This document shows positions 10,251 through 18,597 of a stretch of 64,000 bases of DNA, piece after piece. The position numbers were made by a program, and so were the translations under genes. Origin of the DNA: Psychromonas sp. psych-6C06 (GTDB taxonomy: Bacteria; Pseudomonadota; Gammaproteobacteria; Enterobacterales; Psychromonadaceae); contig NZ_PIZM01000006.1 in the NCBI RefSeq assembly GCF_002835465.1, positions 310,001-374,000 of the forward strand, given 5' to 3'. The notes beneath the pieces are model-generated. The model did not search any database. It saw nothing but the letters and a program-made list of their open reading frames with translations, and had not been told where the DNA came from. Positions within the stretch are counted from its first letter, which is position 1; each line of letters begins with the position of its first letter.

Positions 10251-10484
10251 TTACTTTTCCTGCATTTGTGCATTGAATTGTTGCTTATCAATAAAAGTGA
10301 CGCTCTCCGATAACTCAGAATAGAGGATCACTATTTCACCTTTTTTGATCTGTTTGAGCATAGCTTGGCTTTTAGTTGCCAGTGATACTTCAGCTTCGCC
10401 GTAGTCTGTCTCTTCTCGGAGCAGAAAAGATTCGACTAAATTATGTAGTGTTTCACTATCAAGTGATTGGTACGGAATGAGCAT
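10251..10484 (-). CDS. yheU: YheU family protein (UPF0270)
   Basis: A 77-residue cytoplasmic protein of unknown function. The start MLIPYQSLDSETLHNLVESFLLREETDYGE matches the UPF0270/YheU signature, with the invariant REGTDYG-like segment. In E. coli yheU also sits in the crp region, which supports the call. No domain suggests a reaction. Confidence 0.9.
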   Translation of the reverse strand: MLIPYQSLDSETLHNLVESFLLREETDYGEAEVSLATKSQAMLKQIKKGEIVILYSELSESVTFIDKQQFNAQMQEK

Positions 10485-10513
10485 ATTATAAAGTTACTTT
10501 AGGTATTAAAAGC

Positions 10514-11047
10514 ATGAGTCTATTCGATGAGTTATTAAAAAACAATGTACGTTGGGCAATTCAAATTAACAAAGCAGATCATGACTTTTTTCTCGCTTAG
10601 CGCATCAACAATCACCAGAATATTTATGGGTAGGCTACTATGAAAAAGCGTTTCTATGCTGAAATTGATGGTTGATTATCTAATATCAAAGATATTTATG
10701 TGCGTCACAGCGATAATTTTAACGCTGGGATGAATGCGCAACAGTGTCAAAATTATTTAACACAACTTAGACGCTATTGATCTTTTAAGTTTATTTTTGC
10801 AGTGAATGACTACGTCAAACACTACGCAATACAAAACGAAAAGATGTTTTGCTATCCGTTAGACGAAACTCGCATAGAATGCCATGTTTCGCCTGCCTTG
10901 CTCGTTGTATTCAACAAGCTTAGGCAAAAGGGGGATCTATTAACTGTCTATGGTTTAATTTATTCAGTAAAAGATGGATTGTTGAAAGATCTTAAAGTCA
11001 ACTTTGAACGTATTGAAGATATTAATGAGTTTGACCAAATTCAATAG
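10514..11047 (+). pseudogene. Remnant of a beta-carbonic anhydrase gene
   Basis: Three pieces in order resemble a beta-class carbonic anhydrase. The start (10514) reads MSLFDELLKNNVRWAIQINK...DFF, then a T-run (7 expected, 6 present) shifts the frame and SRLAHQQSPEYLWVGY follows in another frame. The zinc-binding CSDSR part and the core with His-Cys are missing. Next comes IDG-stop-LSNIKDIYVRHS, where a Trp codon appears to have become TGA at 10673. After a repeat fragment (about 10775-10925) the C-terminal signature KGDLLTVYGLIYSVKDGLLKDLKV returns and ends at 11047. It cannot make active enzyme. An open frame at 10802-11047 is only repeat plus this tail. Confidence 0.85.
10775..10925 (+). 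repeat. Dispersed repeat family A, degenerate copy A4
   Basis: TTGATCTTTTAAGTTTATTTTTGC matches the left end of family A, and CACTACGCAATACAAAACGA through TTTTGCTATCCGTTAGAC matches its right-hand interior. The middle is missing and the right end is blurred. It interrupts the carbonic anhydrase remnant. Boundaries are approximate. Confidence 0.7.
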
Positions 11048-11215
11048 CCTCCTTACATTAATTTTAATGACCACTTTTTGCGATTAAATTCGTTTTACTA
11101 TTAGTTTGCGATAAAAGCCTAATATTTTAAAAAGACTAGACGCATCATTAATGTTTGTTGATTATGAAGCGTCTACAATAGCTAATATTATGTTTAACTT
11201 TATAAAGGAATTATT

Positions 11216-11524
11216 ATGAAAAAATTATTATTAACCTCATTACTTATTGTATTACCTAGTTTTGCTTTTGCGGCTGGCGATGCAGCAGCAGGCAAGGCGA
11301 AATCAACAGTATGTGCCACTTGTCATGGTAAAGATGGTATTGCTATCGCTCCTATTTACCCTAATTTAAATGGGCAAAAAGAGCAGTATCTTGTTAGCTC
11401 ATTAAAAGCTTACAAGTCAGGGCAACGTAAAGGCGGGATGTCTGCGATTATGATGCCCCAAGCAACCAATTTATCTGATCAAGATATCGCAGATTTAGCT
11501 GCTTATTACGCATCTATGAAATAA
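11216..11524 (+). CDS. Small class I cytochrome c
   Basis: Periplasmic monohaem electron carrier of 102 residues. It has a signal peptide ([19 protein letters not shown], cleavage around 19/20). Haem motif CATCH is at residues 33-37, and Met79 or Met80 (IMMPQATNL) is the probable sixth ligand. The layout resembles cytochrome c5/c553 types. The ATG follows AAGGAATT. The stop codon is the first triplet of a repeat (family D). An imperfect inverted repeat (TAGACGC at 11137 with GCGTCTA at 11169) lies just upstream; its role is unknown. Redox partner not identifiable. Confidence 0.93.
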   Translation: MKKLLLTSLLIVLPSFAFAAGDAAAGKAKSTVCATCHGKDGIAIAPIYPNLNGQKEQYLVSSLKAYKSGQRKGGMSAIMMPQATNLSDQDIADLAAYYASMK

Positions 11525-11580
11525 TAGCAATCGCATTAAGTATTTGATCTAAACGTTGCGCAGGAAAATGGCTTAACTCA
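11522..11580 (+). repeat. Dispersed repeat family D, copy D1
   Basis: TAATAGCAATCGCATTAAGT then TTGATCTAAACGTTGCGCAG: the same series occurs at 51976-52039. It begins on the cytochrome c stop codon. Confidence 0.65.
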
Positions 11581-11631
11581 ATGTGAAATTTGACGACACT
11601 ATCCTGAGATTAACTTCGTTAATACTCAAGC

Positions 11632-11660
11632 AAGCATTAACAACAGTACGTTAATGCTTT
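11632..11660 (+). terminator. Possible terminator after cytochrome c
   Basis: AAGCATTAAC-AACAGTAC-GTTAATGCTT is a perfect 10-bp stem with 8-base loop followed by a short T stretch. A second hairpin (TGAGATTAAC...GTTAATACTCA) precedes it at 11604-11628. The T-run is weak. Confidence 0.4.
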
Positions 11661-11680
11661 AATGGTGGTTTCCTTTGCTG

Positions 11681-11845
11681 TTATACCAAATCCACTAAAT
11701 AACTGATCAATCTTACTGGTTAAAAGAAGTTATTTCAGCGTTAAAAATATCGTGAAGGGAACAACCATTTGCATCAATTTTCGCCTTGAACTAACTTCTT
11801 TTTCCTGTGTAATATTTGATCACTATACTAGCGGAATTAGTATTA
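11681..11845 (-). repeat. Dispersed repeat family B, copy B2 (inverted)
   Basis: Reverse complement of the 6011-6178 copy with only scattered differences. Ends are TTATACCAAATCCACTAAAT and GCGGAATTAGTATTA. Together with B1 it forms an inverted pair about 5.5 kb apart around the HD-GYP, crp, yheU and cytochrome c genes. Confidence 0.8.
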
Positions 11846-11871
11846 CTGCAATCGGCATAAAATTTAGGCAA

Positions 11872-11904
11872 TAAAAAAGGGTGAATATTTTCATATTCAC
11901 CCTG
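11872..11904 (-). terminator. Terminator of the peroxiredoxin gene
   Basis: Stem AGGGTGAATAT/ATATTCACCCT with loop TTTTC, followed on the minus strand by a run of six T. It lies 45 bp after the stop at 11949. Confidence 0.85.
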
Positions 11905-11948
11905 TAAAAACTACTTAGGAGAGATAGTTTTTATACGTAACTTGCTAT

Positions 11949-12551
11949 TTACAGGTCATCTGCATTTGATGCTAGGTATTTTGCAACACCTTCAGGAGAT
12001 GCATCCATACCCGCTTTATCTTTCGCCCATTGTGCAGGACACACTTCACCGTGCTCTTCGTGGAATTGCAGTGCATCAACCATACGTAACATTTCGTCTA
12101 CGTTACGGCCTAGTGGAAGGTCATTAACCACTTGATGACGAACAACACCATTTTTATCGATTAAGAAAGAACCACGAAGTGCAACACCCGCTTCTTCAAA
12201 TTCAACACCGTATGCTTGGCAGATTTCGTGTTTCACATCAGCAACAAGTGGGTATTGAACTGCACCGATACCACCGTCGTTGATAGAAGTGTTACGCCAT
12301 GCGTTATGTGAGAATTGAGAGTCGATTGAAACACCAATTACTTCAACACCACGTGCTTGGAATTCACCAAAACGTTTGTCAAATGCAATTAATTCAGACG
12401 GGCATACAAATGTAAAATCAAGCGGGTAGAAGAAAATAACCGCTTCTTTACCTTTAGTGAATTCAGCAAAGTTAAAGTTATCTACGATTTCGCCATTGCC
12501 TAATACAGCTGCAGAAGTAAAATCAGGTGCTTGTTTTGTTACTAATACCAT
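11949..12551 (-). CDS. Typical 2-Cys peroxiredoxin (AhpC/TSA family)
   Basis: Reduces hydrogen peroxide and organic peroxides in the cytoplasm. It has 200 residues. Peroxidatic Cys50 lies in DFTFVCPSE and resolving Cys171 in EVCPAQW, so both catalytic cysteines of the typical 2-Cys class are present, with the conserved Arg in ALRGSFLID. The ATG follows AAAAGGAA. No ahpF is adjacent, so the electron donor is probably the thioredoxin system (inference). It has its own terminator and looks monocistronic. No convincing OxyR site was seen by eye. Confidence 0.93.
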   Translation of the reverse strand: MVLVTKQAPDFTSAAVLGNGEIVDNFNFAEFTKGKEAVIFFYPLDFTFVCPSELIAFDKRFGEFQARGVEVIGVSIDSQFSHNAWRNTSINDGGIGAVQYPLVADVKHEICQAYGVEFEEAGVALRGSFLIDKNGVVRHQVVNDLPLGRNVDEMLRMVDALQFHEEHGEVCPAQWAKDKAGMDASPEGVAKYLASNADDL

Positions 12552-12706
12552 GAGAATTTCCTTTTAATAAAGAATGTGTTAACAATAAGTTGGTTCATTA
12601 TTTTTCATGCTTATTTGAGCGCAATAGCATGCAGGAAATTATAGGCAGAATCGAATTGTTTATATCAATTAGATTGATAGATTTTTTCTATTGAATTGAT
12701 TGATGT

Positions 12707-12739
12707 ATTTAATTGGGCATTTATCATGCCCAATTAAAT
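12707..12739 (-). terminator. Terminator of the men operon
   Basis: A 14-bp perfect stem (ATTTAATTGGGCAT / ATGCCCAATTAAAT) with a 5-base loop lies 20 bp after the menB stop. The T-rich foot is inside the stem rather than after it, so strength is uncertain. Confidence 0.65.
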
Positions 12740-12759
12740 TGATTAATACAGATAAGCGA

Positions 12760-13596
12760 TTATGGATTACGTCCAAATTTAGAGAAATCGGGTTTACGCT
12801 TTTCATTAAATGCGTTGCGCCCCTCTTGCCCTTCTTCGCTCATGTAGAATAGCATGGTGGCGTTGCCTGCTAACTCCTGAAGCCCAGCTTGACCATCACA
12901 ATCGGCATTTAGCGCAGCTTTTAAACAACGTATTGCCATAGGACTATTTTGCAATATTTCGCGACACCATTTCACCGTTTCCTTCTCTAACTCAGCAAGT
13001 GGTACAACGGTGTTCACTAACCCCATCTCAACAGCTTCCTGCGCATTATACATGCGACATAAAAACCAAATTTCACGTGCTTTTTTCTGACCGACAATGC
13101 GTGCCATATAGCTAGCGCCCCAGCCACCATCAAAGGATCCTACTTTAGGGCCTGTTTGACCAAACTTAGCGTTATCAGCCGCTATGGTTAAATCGCACAT
13201 CATATGTAATACGTGGCCACCACCCACAGCATAACCTGCCACCATCGCGATAACGGGTTTTGGACAAGTTCGAATCTGGCGTTGAAAATCCAGTACATTG
13301 AGGTGATGACCTCCTACTTCATCTTTATAACCAGAGTCACCTCGAATGCTTTGGTCACCACCAGAGCAAAAGGCGAGATCACCTTCTCCGGTTAGAATGA
13401 TGACTCCAATTGCATCATCGTAACGTGCATCATATAACGCTTGCATCATCTCATTGACGGTTTGCGGTCGAAAGGCGTTGCGTACCTGTGGGCGGTTGAT
13501 GGTGATTTTAGCAATACCATCTGCTTTTAAATAGGTGATATCAGTAAAGGTTAATTCACTACTCTGCCAAGTGATTGGTGCATAAAAATCGGTCAT
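12760..13596 (-). CDS. menB: 1,4-dihydroxy-2-naphthoyl-CoA synthase MenB
   Basis: Crotonase-fold enzyme that closes the second ring of o-succinylbenzoyl-CoA in menaquinone synthesis. It has 278 residues (E. coli MenB 285). Oxyanion-hole segments FCSGGDQ (around 78) and [22 protein letters not shown] are present, followed by the MenB-specific stretch [34 protein letters not shown]. It is the last gene of menF-menD-menH-menB, 26 bp after menH. menC and menE, which make its substrate, are not in the window. Confidence 0.97.
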   Translation of the reverse strand: MTDFYAPITWQSSELTFTDITYLKADGIAKITINRPQVRNAFRPQTVNEMMQALYDARYDDAIGVIILTGEGDLAFCSGGDQSIRGDSGYKDEVGGHHLNVLDFQRQIRTCPKPVIAMVAGYAVGGGHVLHMMCDLTIAADNAKFGQTGPKVGSFDGGWGASYMARIVGQKKAREIWFLCRMYNAQEAVEMGLVNTVVPLAELEKETVKWCREILQNSPMAIRCLKAALNADCDGQAGLQELAGNATMLFYMSEEGQEGRNAFNEKRKPDFSKFGRNP

Positions 13597-13621
13597 AATT
13601 AATAGGCTCTATTAGTCTTGT

Positions 13622-14401
13622 TTATTTTAGGGTATTGAGGAGAAACTGTGAAAACTGTGAAGCATCTTGTTGATGGATATTGTGTCCCACCTTTTCAAAC
13701 TCTGTAACGTTTATATTTTTTAGCTCAAGCAGTTGCTTTGCTATTTTTTTAAATTTTTTGTCTTTTTCGCCAATGCAGTAATGGATAGTTAATGCAGTAT
13801 TCTCAAGATAAGACAAGGCACTTTGTTGCTTCCCCAAACTAGTTGAAAGCAACATGTTTGCCAGCGGGACACCATAATTGTTGGCACGCTTGCTAATCAC
13901 GAACTCTTTTTTACGATCGCTTAAGTCACTGAAAATACCTTGGTCATACCACTCTGAAAGAGTGTCTAAAATACCTTGAGTGGCGAATTTTTTCGCCCAA
14001 CCATGGTCATCCATAAAGCGTTGTTCTTTGATTTGTGGATCAATCAATCCAATATGGCTTGATTCAAGCACAAGCGCTTGTAAACGAGTGTCATTTTGTG
14101 TTCGAGCATAATCGAGGGCAATACGTCCGCCCAATGAATAACCGATTAAGGTAAATTGTTTAATATTCAGCTCGTTGAGAACATCATTAATTAAATGATG
14201 GCATTGATTAAAGCCATCACTTCGAGAGCTGGCAGTGGTTACTGAAGCACCATGACCAGGCAGGTCGATAGCAACACAATGGAAGCGATCTTTAAGTCGA
14301 TCAATGGTATCACTCCAATCATGGCAACTTCCTAAAAAGCCATGAAGAAAAACCAAGGCCGGCTGGTTAGAACAACCTTGTTGTTGCTTATAAAGTGGCA
14401 T
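13622..14401 (-). CDS. menH: SHCHC synthase MenH
   Basis: Alpha/beta-hydrolase-fold lyase that removes pyruvate from SEPHCHC in menaquinone synthesis. From the ATG at 14401 it is 259 residues. The motif HGFLGS gives the oxyanion region, GYSLGG carries nucleophile Ser89, and VGHNIHQQ near the C-terminus gives the catalytic His. An upstream TTG at 14428 would add 9 residues. I prefer 14401 because AAGGAG lies 10 bases before it and the start fits the family. It overlaps the menD end by 14 bp, suggesting translational coupling. Confidence 0.93.
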   Translation of the reverse strand: MPLYKQQQGCSNQPALVFLHGFLGSCHDWSDTIDRLKDRFHCVAIDLPGHGASVTTASSRSDGFNQCHHLINDVLNELNIKQFTLIGYSLGGRIALDYARTQNDTRLQALVLESSHIGLIDPQIKEQRFMDDHGWAKKFATQGILDTLSEWYDQGIFSDLSDRKKEFVISKRANNYGVPLANMLLSTSLGKQQSALSYLENTALTIHYCIGEKDKKFKKIAKQLLELKNINVTEFEKVGHNIHQQDASQFSQFLLNTLK

Positions 14402-16115
14402 GTTCAATCTGCTCCTTAAGTTGGTCAAGTTGAGTGGCGCTTTGTTGGTTCAATAGCGTTACCTCGATAAGAGAATGTTTACCTTGTAAGCATCGATTAT
14501 AAGTCTCTTGGAAATCAATAAGTTGATTTGGATTGTAATAGTCGATAGAAAATTGTTCACAGCTTGATTTGAAGTTTAGTCCGTGTGGCAATTGATAAAA
14601 TCTATTTTTCTGTTTTTCTGGTACTGGTAATAAGTTGAATATCGAACCGCCATCATTATTAATAACAATAACAATGAAGGGCATGGTGAGCGATTTGAGA
14701 AGTGCTAATGAGTTTAGATCGTATAATAATGATGTATCGCCCAGTAATAGCGTGGTGATTTTATTGCTATTATGCGCGACGCCAACTGCGCTGGCTAACA
14801 ACCCATCTATACCACTTGCACCGCGATTAGTATAAATCGTCGACTGGTTTTCTTTCATCAACATATCCGCAAGGCGGATAGGCATACTATTGCCAATAAA
14901 CAGTGATGAGTTATCGGGTAATAAATGATCAAGAGTGTTGATCACGGTCATTTCACTGTAGGGTTGAGCGGTTAAAAAGGGAGTAATAACCTGCTTTGCG
15001 AGCGTTTTATGACATACATGGAGCGATTGGTACCACGCTTTGTTTTTTACACTGGGTGAATACTGTTGTTTATTTATCCAATCACTGGCATGGCAATTAA
15101 AACGCTTATCTAATTGATGGTTGGGATCAATACGTGTTTCACTTGCATTGACCAACCAAAGTTCACCGTCTGCATCGCTGATAAAATTGCTTAAACGTTT
15201 ACTGAGTAACTGTTCTCCAAACTGTACGATGAGATCCGCTTGTTCAAGTAACCCTTTAAAGGTTGGGTTGAGTAAAAAGAGATCGTAATAGTGGAGGTTA
15301 GCGGGATAAGCCGCCTGTGAAGATTGAATATCCGCTAATAGTAATAAATCATGTTGTTGGCAAAATGCGCTGACGGCTTGTGCTTGTTGTGAACAGTGCA
15401 TTTTTCCTAAAACCACAATGATTTTCTTGTCATTCAGCTCTTCGCTTCTTGATAACCTGTCATTGTTAGCTGTTATAAATGTGGTAAATGGCTGATTATT
15501 CTCAATCCACTTTGATACATTTCTTAAATAAGGCTGGTACTCAATGCAACTCTGGCTTGGGTATAGTGGTTCTGCAAAGGCAATATTCAAGTGAATAGGG
15601 GCGGGGGTGTTTCGCTGTAAATTCAGGCCATGATCAAGCGTAGTTAACAGATAATTAGGGGAAACCTCTGTACTGGGTTGCACTATTTGTGTAAAAAAAA
15701 TCGGGTATTGAGCAAAAATACCATGCTGATCAATCGCTTGATTTGCACCACAATTAAGCAAGGAAACAGGCCTATCTGCTGACAAAACAATTAAAGGAAT
15801 TGCGCTTTGTCTTGCTTCGATAACAGCTGGATATAAGTTAGCTACAGCAGTTCCTGAAGTGGTGACAAGTACCACAGGTTTTTGGCTTGCTTGGCTGAGG
15901 CCGAGTGCCAAAAATCCCAGTCCTCGCTCATCAAAATGTAGGTACTCCTTAGCTTTTGGGTGGTTTGCGATAGCTAAGGTTAAGGGCGTTGAACGCGATC
16001 CTGGGGCGATACAAAAATCAGTTATTTTGTGACGAATAAGCTCTTCAACAAGCAATGAAGCCCACAACTGATTAATATTGCTATGTGAAGTTGTAAAGGG
16101 CTGAAGGTCTTGCAT
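14388..16115 (-). CDS. menD: SEPHCHC synthase MenD
   Basis: Thiamine-diphosphate enzyme joining 2-oxoglutarate to isochorismate. It has 575 residues (E. coli 556). The N-terminal block CIAPGSRSTPLTLA and HFDERGLGFLALGL are typical, and the cofactor-binding block GDTSLLYDLNSLALL...IVINNDGGSIFNLLP is complete. Its ATG overlaps the menF stop by one base (TAATG), and its end overlaps menH. This is the tight arrangement of a single men operon. Confidence 0.97.
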   Translation of the reverse strand: MQDLQPFTTSHSNINQLWASLLVEELIRHKITDFCIAPGSRSTPLTLAIANHPKAKEYLHFDERGLGFLALGLSQASQKPVVLVTTSGTAVANLYPAVIEARQSAIPLIVLSADRPVSLLNCGANQAIDQHGIFAQYPIFFTQIVQPSTEVSPNYLLTTLDHGLNLQRNTPAPIHLNIAFAEPLYPSQSCIEYQPYLRNVSKWIENNQPFTTFITANNDRLSRSEELNDKKIIVVLGKMHCSQQAQAVSAFCQQHDLLLLADIQSSQAAYPANLHYYDLFLLNPTFKGLLEQADLIVQFGEQLLSKRLSNFISDADGELWLVNASETRIDPNHQLDKRFNCHASDWINKQQYSPSVKNKAWYQSLHVCHKTLAKQVITPFLTAQPYSEMTVINTLDHLLPDNSSLFIGNSMPIRLADMLMKENQSTIYTNRGASGIDGLLASAVGVAHNSNKITTLLLGDTSLLYDLNSLALLKSLTMPFIVIVINNDGGSIFNLLPVPEKQKNRFYQLPHGLNFKSSCEQFSIDYYNPNQLIDFQETYNRCLQGKHSLIEVTLLNQQSATQLDQLKEQIEHATL

Positions 16116-17383
16116 TACTGTTCGCCTTTTAGAGTAATGATATCTAAGATTGTATGGATTTTATTATCGAGCTCTTGCCACTCTTGCTCTGCAATGGAAC
16201 CTGTCACAATACCTGCACCTGCAAACAGTTTTATGCGTTTTTCTGTGAGTAAAGCACTGCGAATAGCGACGCTAAAATCACTGTGATTGGCACTTAAGTG
16301 CCCCACAGCTCCAGCGTACCAACCGCGTAAATAGGGTTCATTGTCATTGATAAATTGTAGTGCCGGTAATTTAGGGCTACCACCAACCGCAGGTGTAGGA
16401 TGTAATCGATACAGTAATTCAGCGTCACTGGTTTCTGGTGGTAGTTGTGCGTGAATTGGGACACATAGGTGCTGCACATTATGTAGTTGTAGTACGTGAG
16501 GCTCTTCGCAACTAACCTGTGCCTTTAACCGTTTGAGGTTGGCAATAATAAATTCTTGTACCAAATAATTTTCACGATCAATTTTTTTATCGGTTAATAG
16601 GCTTTGCAATAAAATATTGTCTTCGCGCTCATTGCGCCCTCGGTTTACAGTACCTGCTAACGCCTCTGTCTGTAATTTATTATCGCTACGTTCAAATAAA
16701 CGCTCTGGTGAGCAACCAATAAAAACATTGTCTTTGGCAAATTTAAAACTGAACAAAAAGCTGTTGGGGTTTGCTTCATGCCACTGCGCTAATAGATCGC
16801 AGTAATCAAGCTGTGTTTCACAAATAAGCTCTGTTTGTCGCGATAATACCACCTTGGGTAATAACGCTTTGTATTCGATAGCCAAATCAACAAGCTCTGC
16901 CCAATGTTGTTGGTTGGGGGAGTCGTTACGTGATGTAATCTGTGTAGAGATATTATTAAGTGGCGCACTTGGGCGAAGTGTTGCGAGTAATAATAATGTA
17001 GTTTCAATCGAAGTATTACCATCAAAGTGGCAGATAAGTGTTAACACGCTGTTTTCTTCACTAAACTCTAAGGCTGGGCGAATAAAGCGCACTGCCGGAA
17101 AATTTTGCCACTGTTTGCCCTGTTGTTGAAAAGCTAGGCCGCCGTAATAGCGTGCTTCATCATTTATCTCTGGAATATGATTGATATCATCAATCGCGCC
17201 TAAGCAAACTACGCGCCTTTGATGTGCTTTATCTTGCCAAAAAATAGCTGGTGTGATCTCTTTTTGTGCTTTTAAAAATGCCAGTAACGATAATGGTTCA
17301 AGTGTGATGTTTAGATTTTTAGTGGGGTATTCTCCGACGCGTTGTCGAAGTTGTCGTAATTTATCGCTGATTTTTTCAATCAT
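16115..17383 (-). CDS. menF: Isochorismate synthase MenF
   Basis: Converts chorismate to isochorismate, the first committed step to menaquinone. From ATG 17383 it has 422 residues (E. coli 431). The chorismate-binding core is clear: FIGCSPERLF, LQTEALAGTVNRG, QEFI, LHPTPAVGGSPK, YAGAVG and GAGIVTGSIAEQEWQELDNKI. An in-frame GTG at 17455 would add 24 residues. The ATG fits family spacing better and leaves a 93-bp divergent promoter region with menA. First gene of the men operon. Confidence 0.94.
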   Translation of the reverse strand: MIEKISDKLRQLRQRVGEYPTKNLNITLEPLSLLAFLKAQKEITPAIFWQDKAHQRRVVCLGAIDDINHIPEINDEARYYGGLAFQQQGKQWQNFPAVRFIRPALEFSEENSVLTLICHFDGNTSIETTLLLLATLRPSAPLNNISTQITSRNDSPNQQHWAELVDLAIEYKALLPKVVLSRQTELICETQLDYCDLLAQWHEANPNSFLFSFKFAKDNVFIGCSPERLFERSDNKLQTEALAGTVNRGRNEREDNILLQSLLTDKKIDRENYLVQEFIIANLKRLKAQVSCEEPHVLQLHNVQHLCVPIHAQLPPETSDAELLYRLHPTPAVGGSPKLPALQFINDNEPYLRGWYAGAVGHLSANHSDFSVAIRSALLTEKRIKLFAGAGIVTGSIAEQEWQELDNKIHTILDIITLKGEQ

Positions 17384-17476
17384 CACATTAAAATCGCTCT
17401 TGGCTATGTATATAGAGTTGATTTTGCTAATGTAGCCTGAAAATAACCTCGTCACAAATAGATATTGGAAAATTCA

Positions 17477-18394
17477 ATGAACAACCTCTCCGTTTGGGTA
17501 AATGCCTTACGCTTACGCACGTTACCACTCGCGACGGCATCAATTATCGTCGCTGCTGGAATAGCCGTACATGAACATATGTTTGATCCCGTCATATTTT
17601 TCTTATCTTTGATTACCGCATTGCTGTTGCAGATATTATCTAATCTAGCTAATGACTATGGTGACGCCCTGAATGGTGTAGATGATGAATCGCGTGTTGG
17701 CCCACAACGCGCGATGCAAACAGGTGCTATTTCCGCTCAATCGATGCGTTTGGGTATTGTTATTACCACTTTATTGACACTTATTAGTGGCCTGAGCTTA
17801 TTAATAGTGGCGCTAGGCGATGATATTTTCAGCTGGTTACTGTTTATCGTCTTAGGAATATTAGCAATTATTGCCGCTATCACTTATACCATGGGCCACG
17901 TCCCCTATGGATATCGTGCTTTAGGTGACCTCGCTGTTTTTCTCTTTTTTGGTTTACTGGGTGTTATCGGAAGTTTCTACTTATATGGGCACCATGTTGA
18001 TTGGTTACTCCTACTGCCTGCATCTAGTATCGGCATGCTCTCTGCTGCGGTGTTAAACATTAATAATATGCGTGATGTTGAAAGTGATAGTAAACATCAT
18101 AAAACTACATTAGTTGTATTGTTTGGTCGCAAGAGCGCGTTTAACTATCACCTTTTTTTAGTGGTAGGTGCTCCCCTGTTAACTAGTTACTATTTATATT
18201 GTTTAGAAACGACGCAAACGTGGCAGTATATTTTCTTGCTGGCAATGAGCCCGCTAATCAAAAGTTGCTTAGCGTTAAAAGAAGCGATTGATGAAAATGA
18301 TCTGTCAGGTGAACGCTTTAATGAGCAACTAAAAAACACAGCAATGAGCACGTTTGTTTTTTCACTATTATTTGCCCTGGTTTTAATCGCATAA
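17477..18394 (+). CDS. menA: 1,4-dihydroxy-2-naphthoate octaprenyltransferase MenA
   Basis: UbiA-family membrane enzyme attaching the polyprenyl chain to DHNA, giving demethylmenaquinone. From ATG 17477 it has 305 residues; a TTG four codons upstream is less likely. The two Asp-rich motifs are NDYGDALNGVDD (around residues 60-72) and NNMRDVESDSKHHKTTL, both needed for Mg-diphosphate. About eight or nine hydrophobic segments follow. It is transcribed away from menF, so the shared intergenic region may co-regulate all five men genes. Confidence 0.96.
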   Translation: MNNLSVWVNALRLRTLPLATASIIVAAGIAVHEHMFDPVIFFLSLITALLLQILSNLANDYGDALNGVDDESRVGPQRAMQTGAISAQSMRLGIVITTLLTLISGLSLLIVALGDDIFSWLLFIVLGILAIIAAITYTMGHVPYGYRALGDLAVFLFFGLLGVIGSFYLYGHHVDWLLLLPASSIGMLSAAVLNINNMRDVESDSKHHKTTLVVLFGRKSAFNYHLFLVVGAPLLTSYYLYCLETTQTWQYIFLLAMSPLIKSCLALKEAIDENDLSGERFNEQLKNTAMSTFVFSLLFALVLIA

Positions 18395-18597
18395 TAAAAA
18401 CTTTTTATAACCGTTAGGCTATATAGGTTGAAATATGGCCGTAAATTTCCCATTTTTAGCAAGTTAAAGCAAAATAACGGCGAAAAAAACAACATATTTT
18501 CGATTTTTTGCAAATTCTGTGTTCTGTTTAACAGTAACGTTAGGTATAATGCGCGCGGAATATTGACCACGATTTTTTACTAAACAGAGTATAAAAA

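Noticed and set aside
10098-10313. 71-codon open frame between crp and yheU
   Set aside because: Overlaps the conserved yheU end on the other strand, is Leu/Cys-rich and lacks a ribosome site.
10802-11047. Open frame of 81 codons as a separate gene
   Set aside because: The first half is family A repeat sequence and the second half is the carbonic anhydrase C-terminus; there is no ribosome site.
17384-17476. CRP or FNR site between menF and menA
   Set aside because: No TGTGA-N6-TCACA or TTGAT-N4-ATCAA pattern good enough was found by eye.
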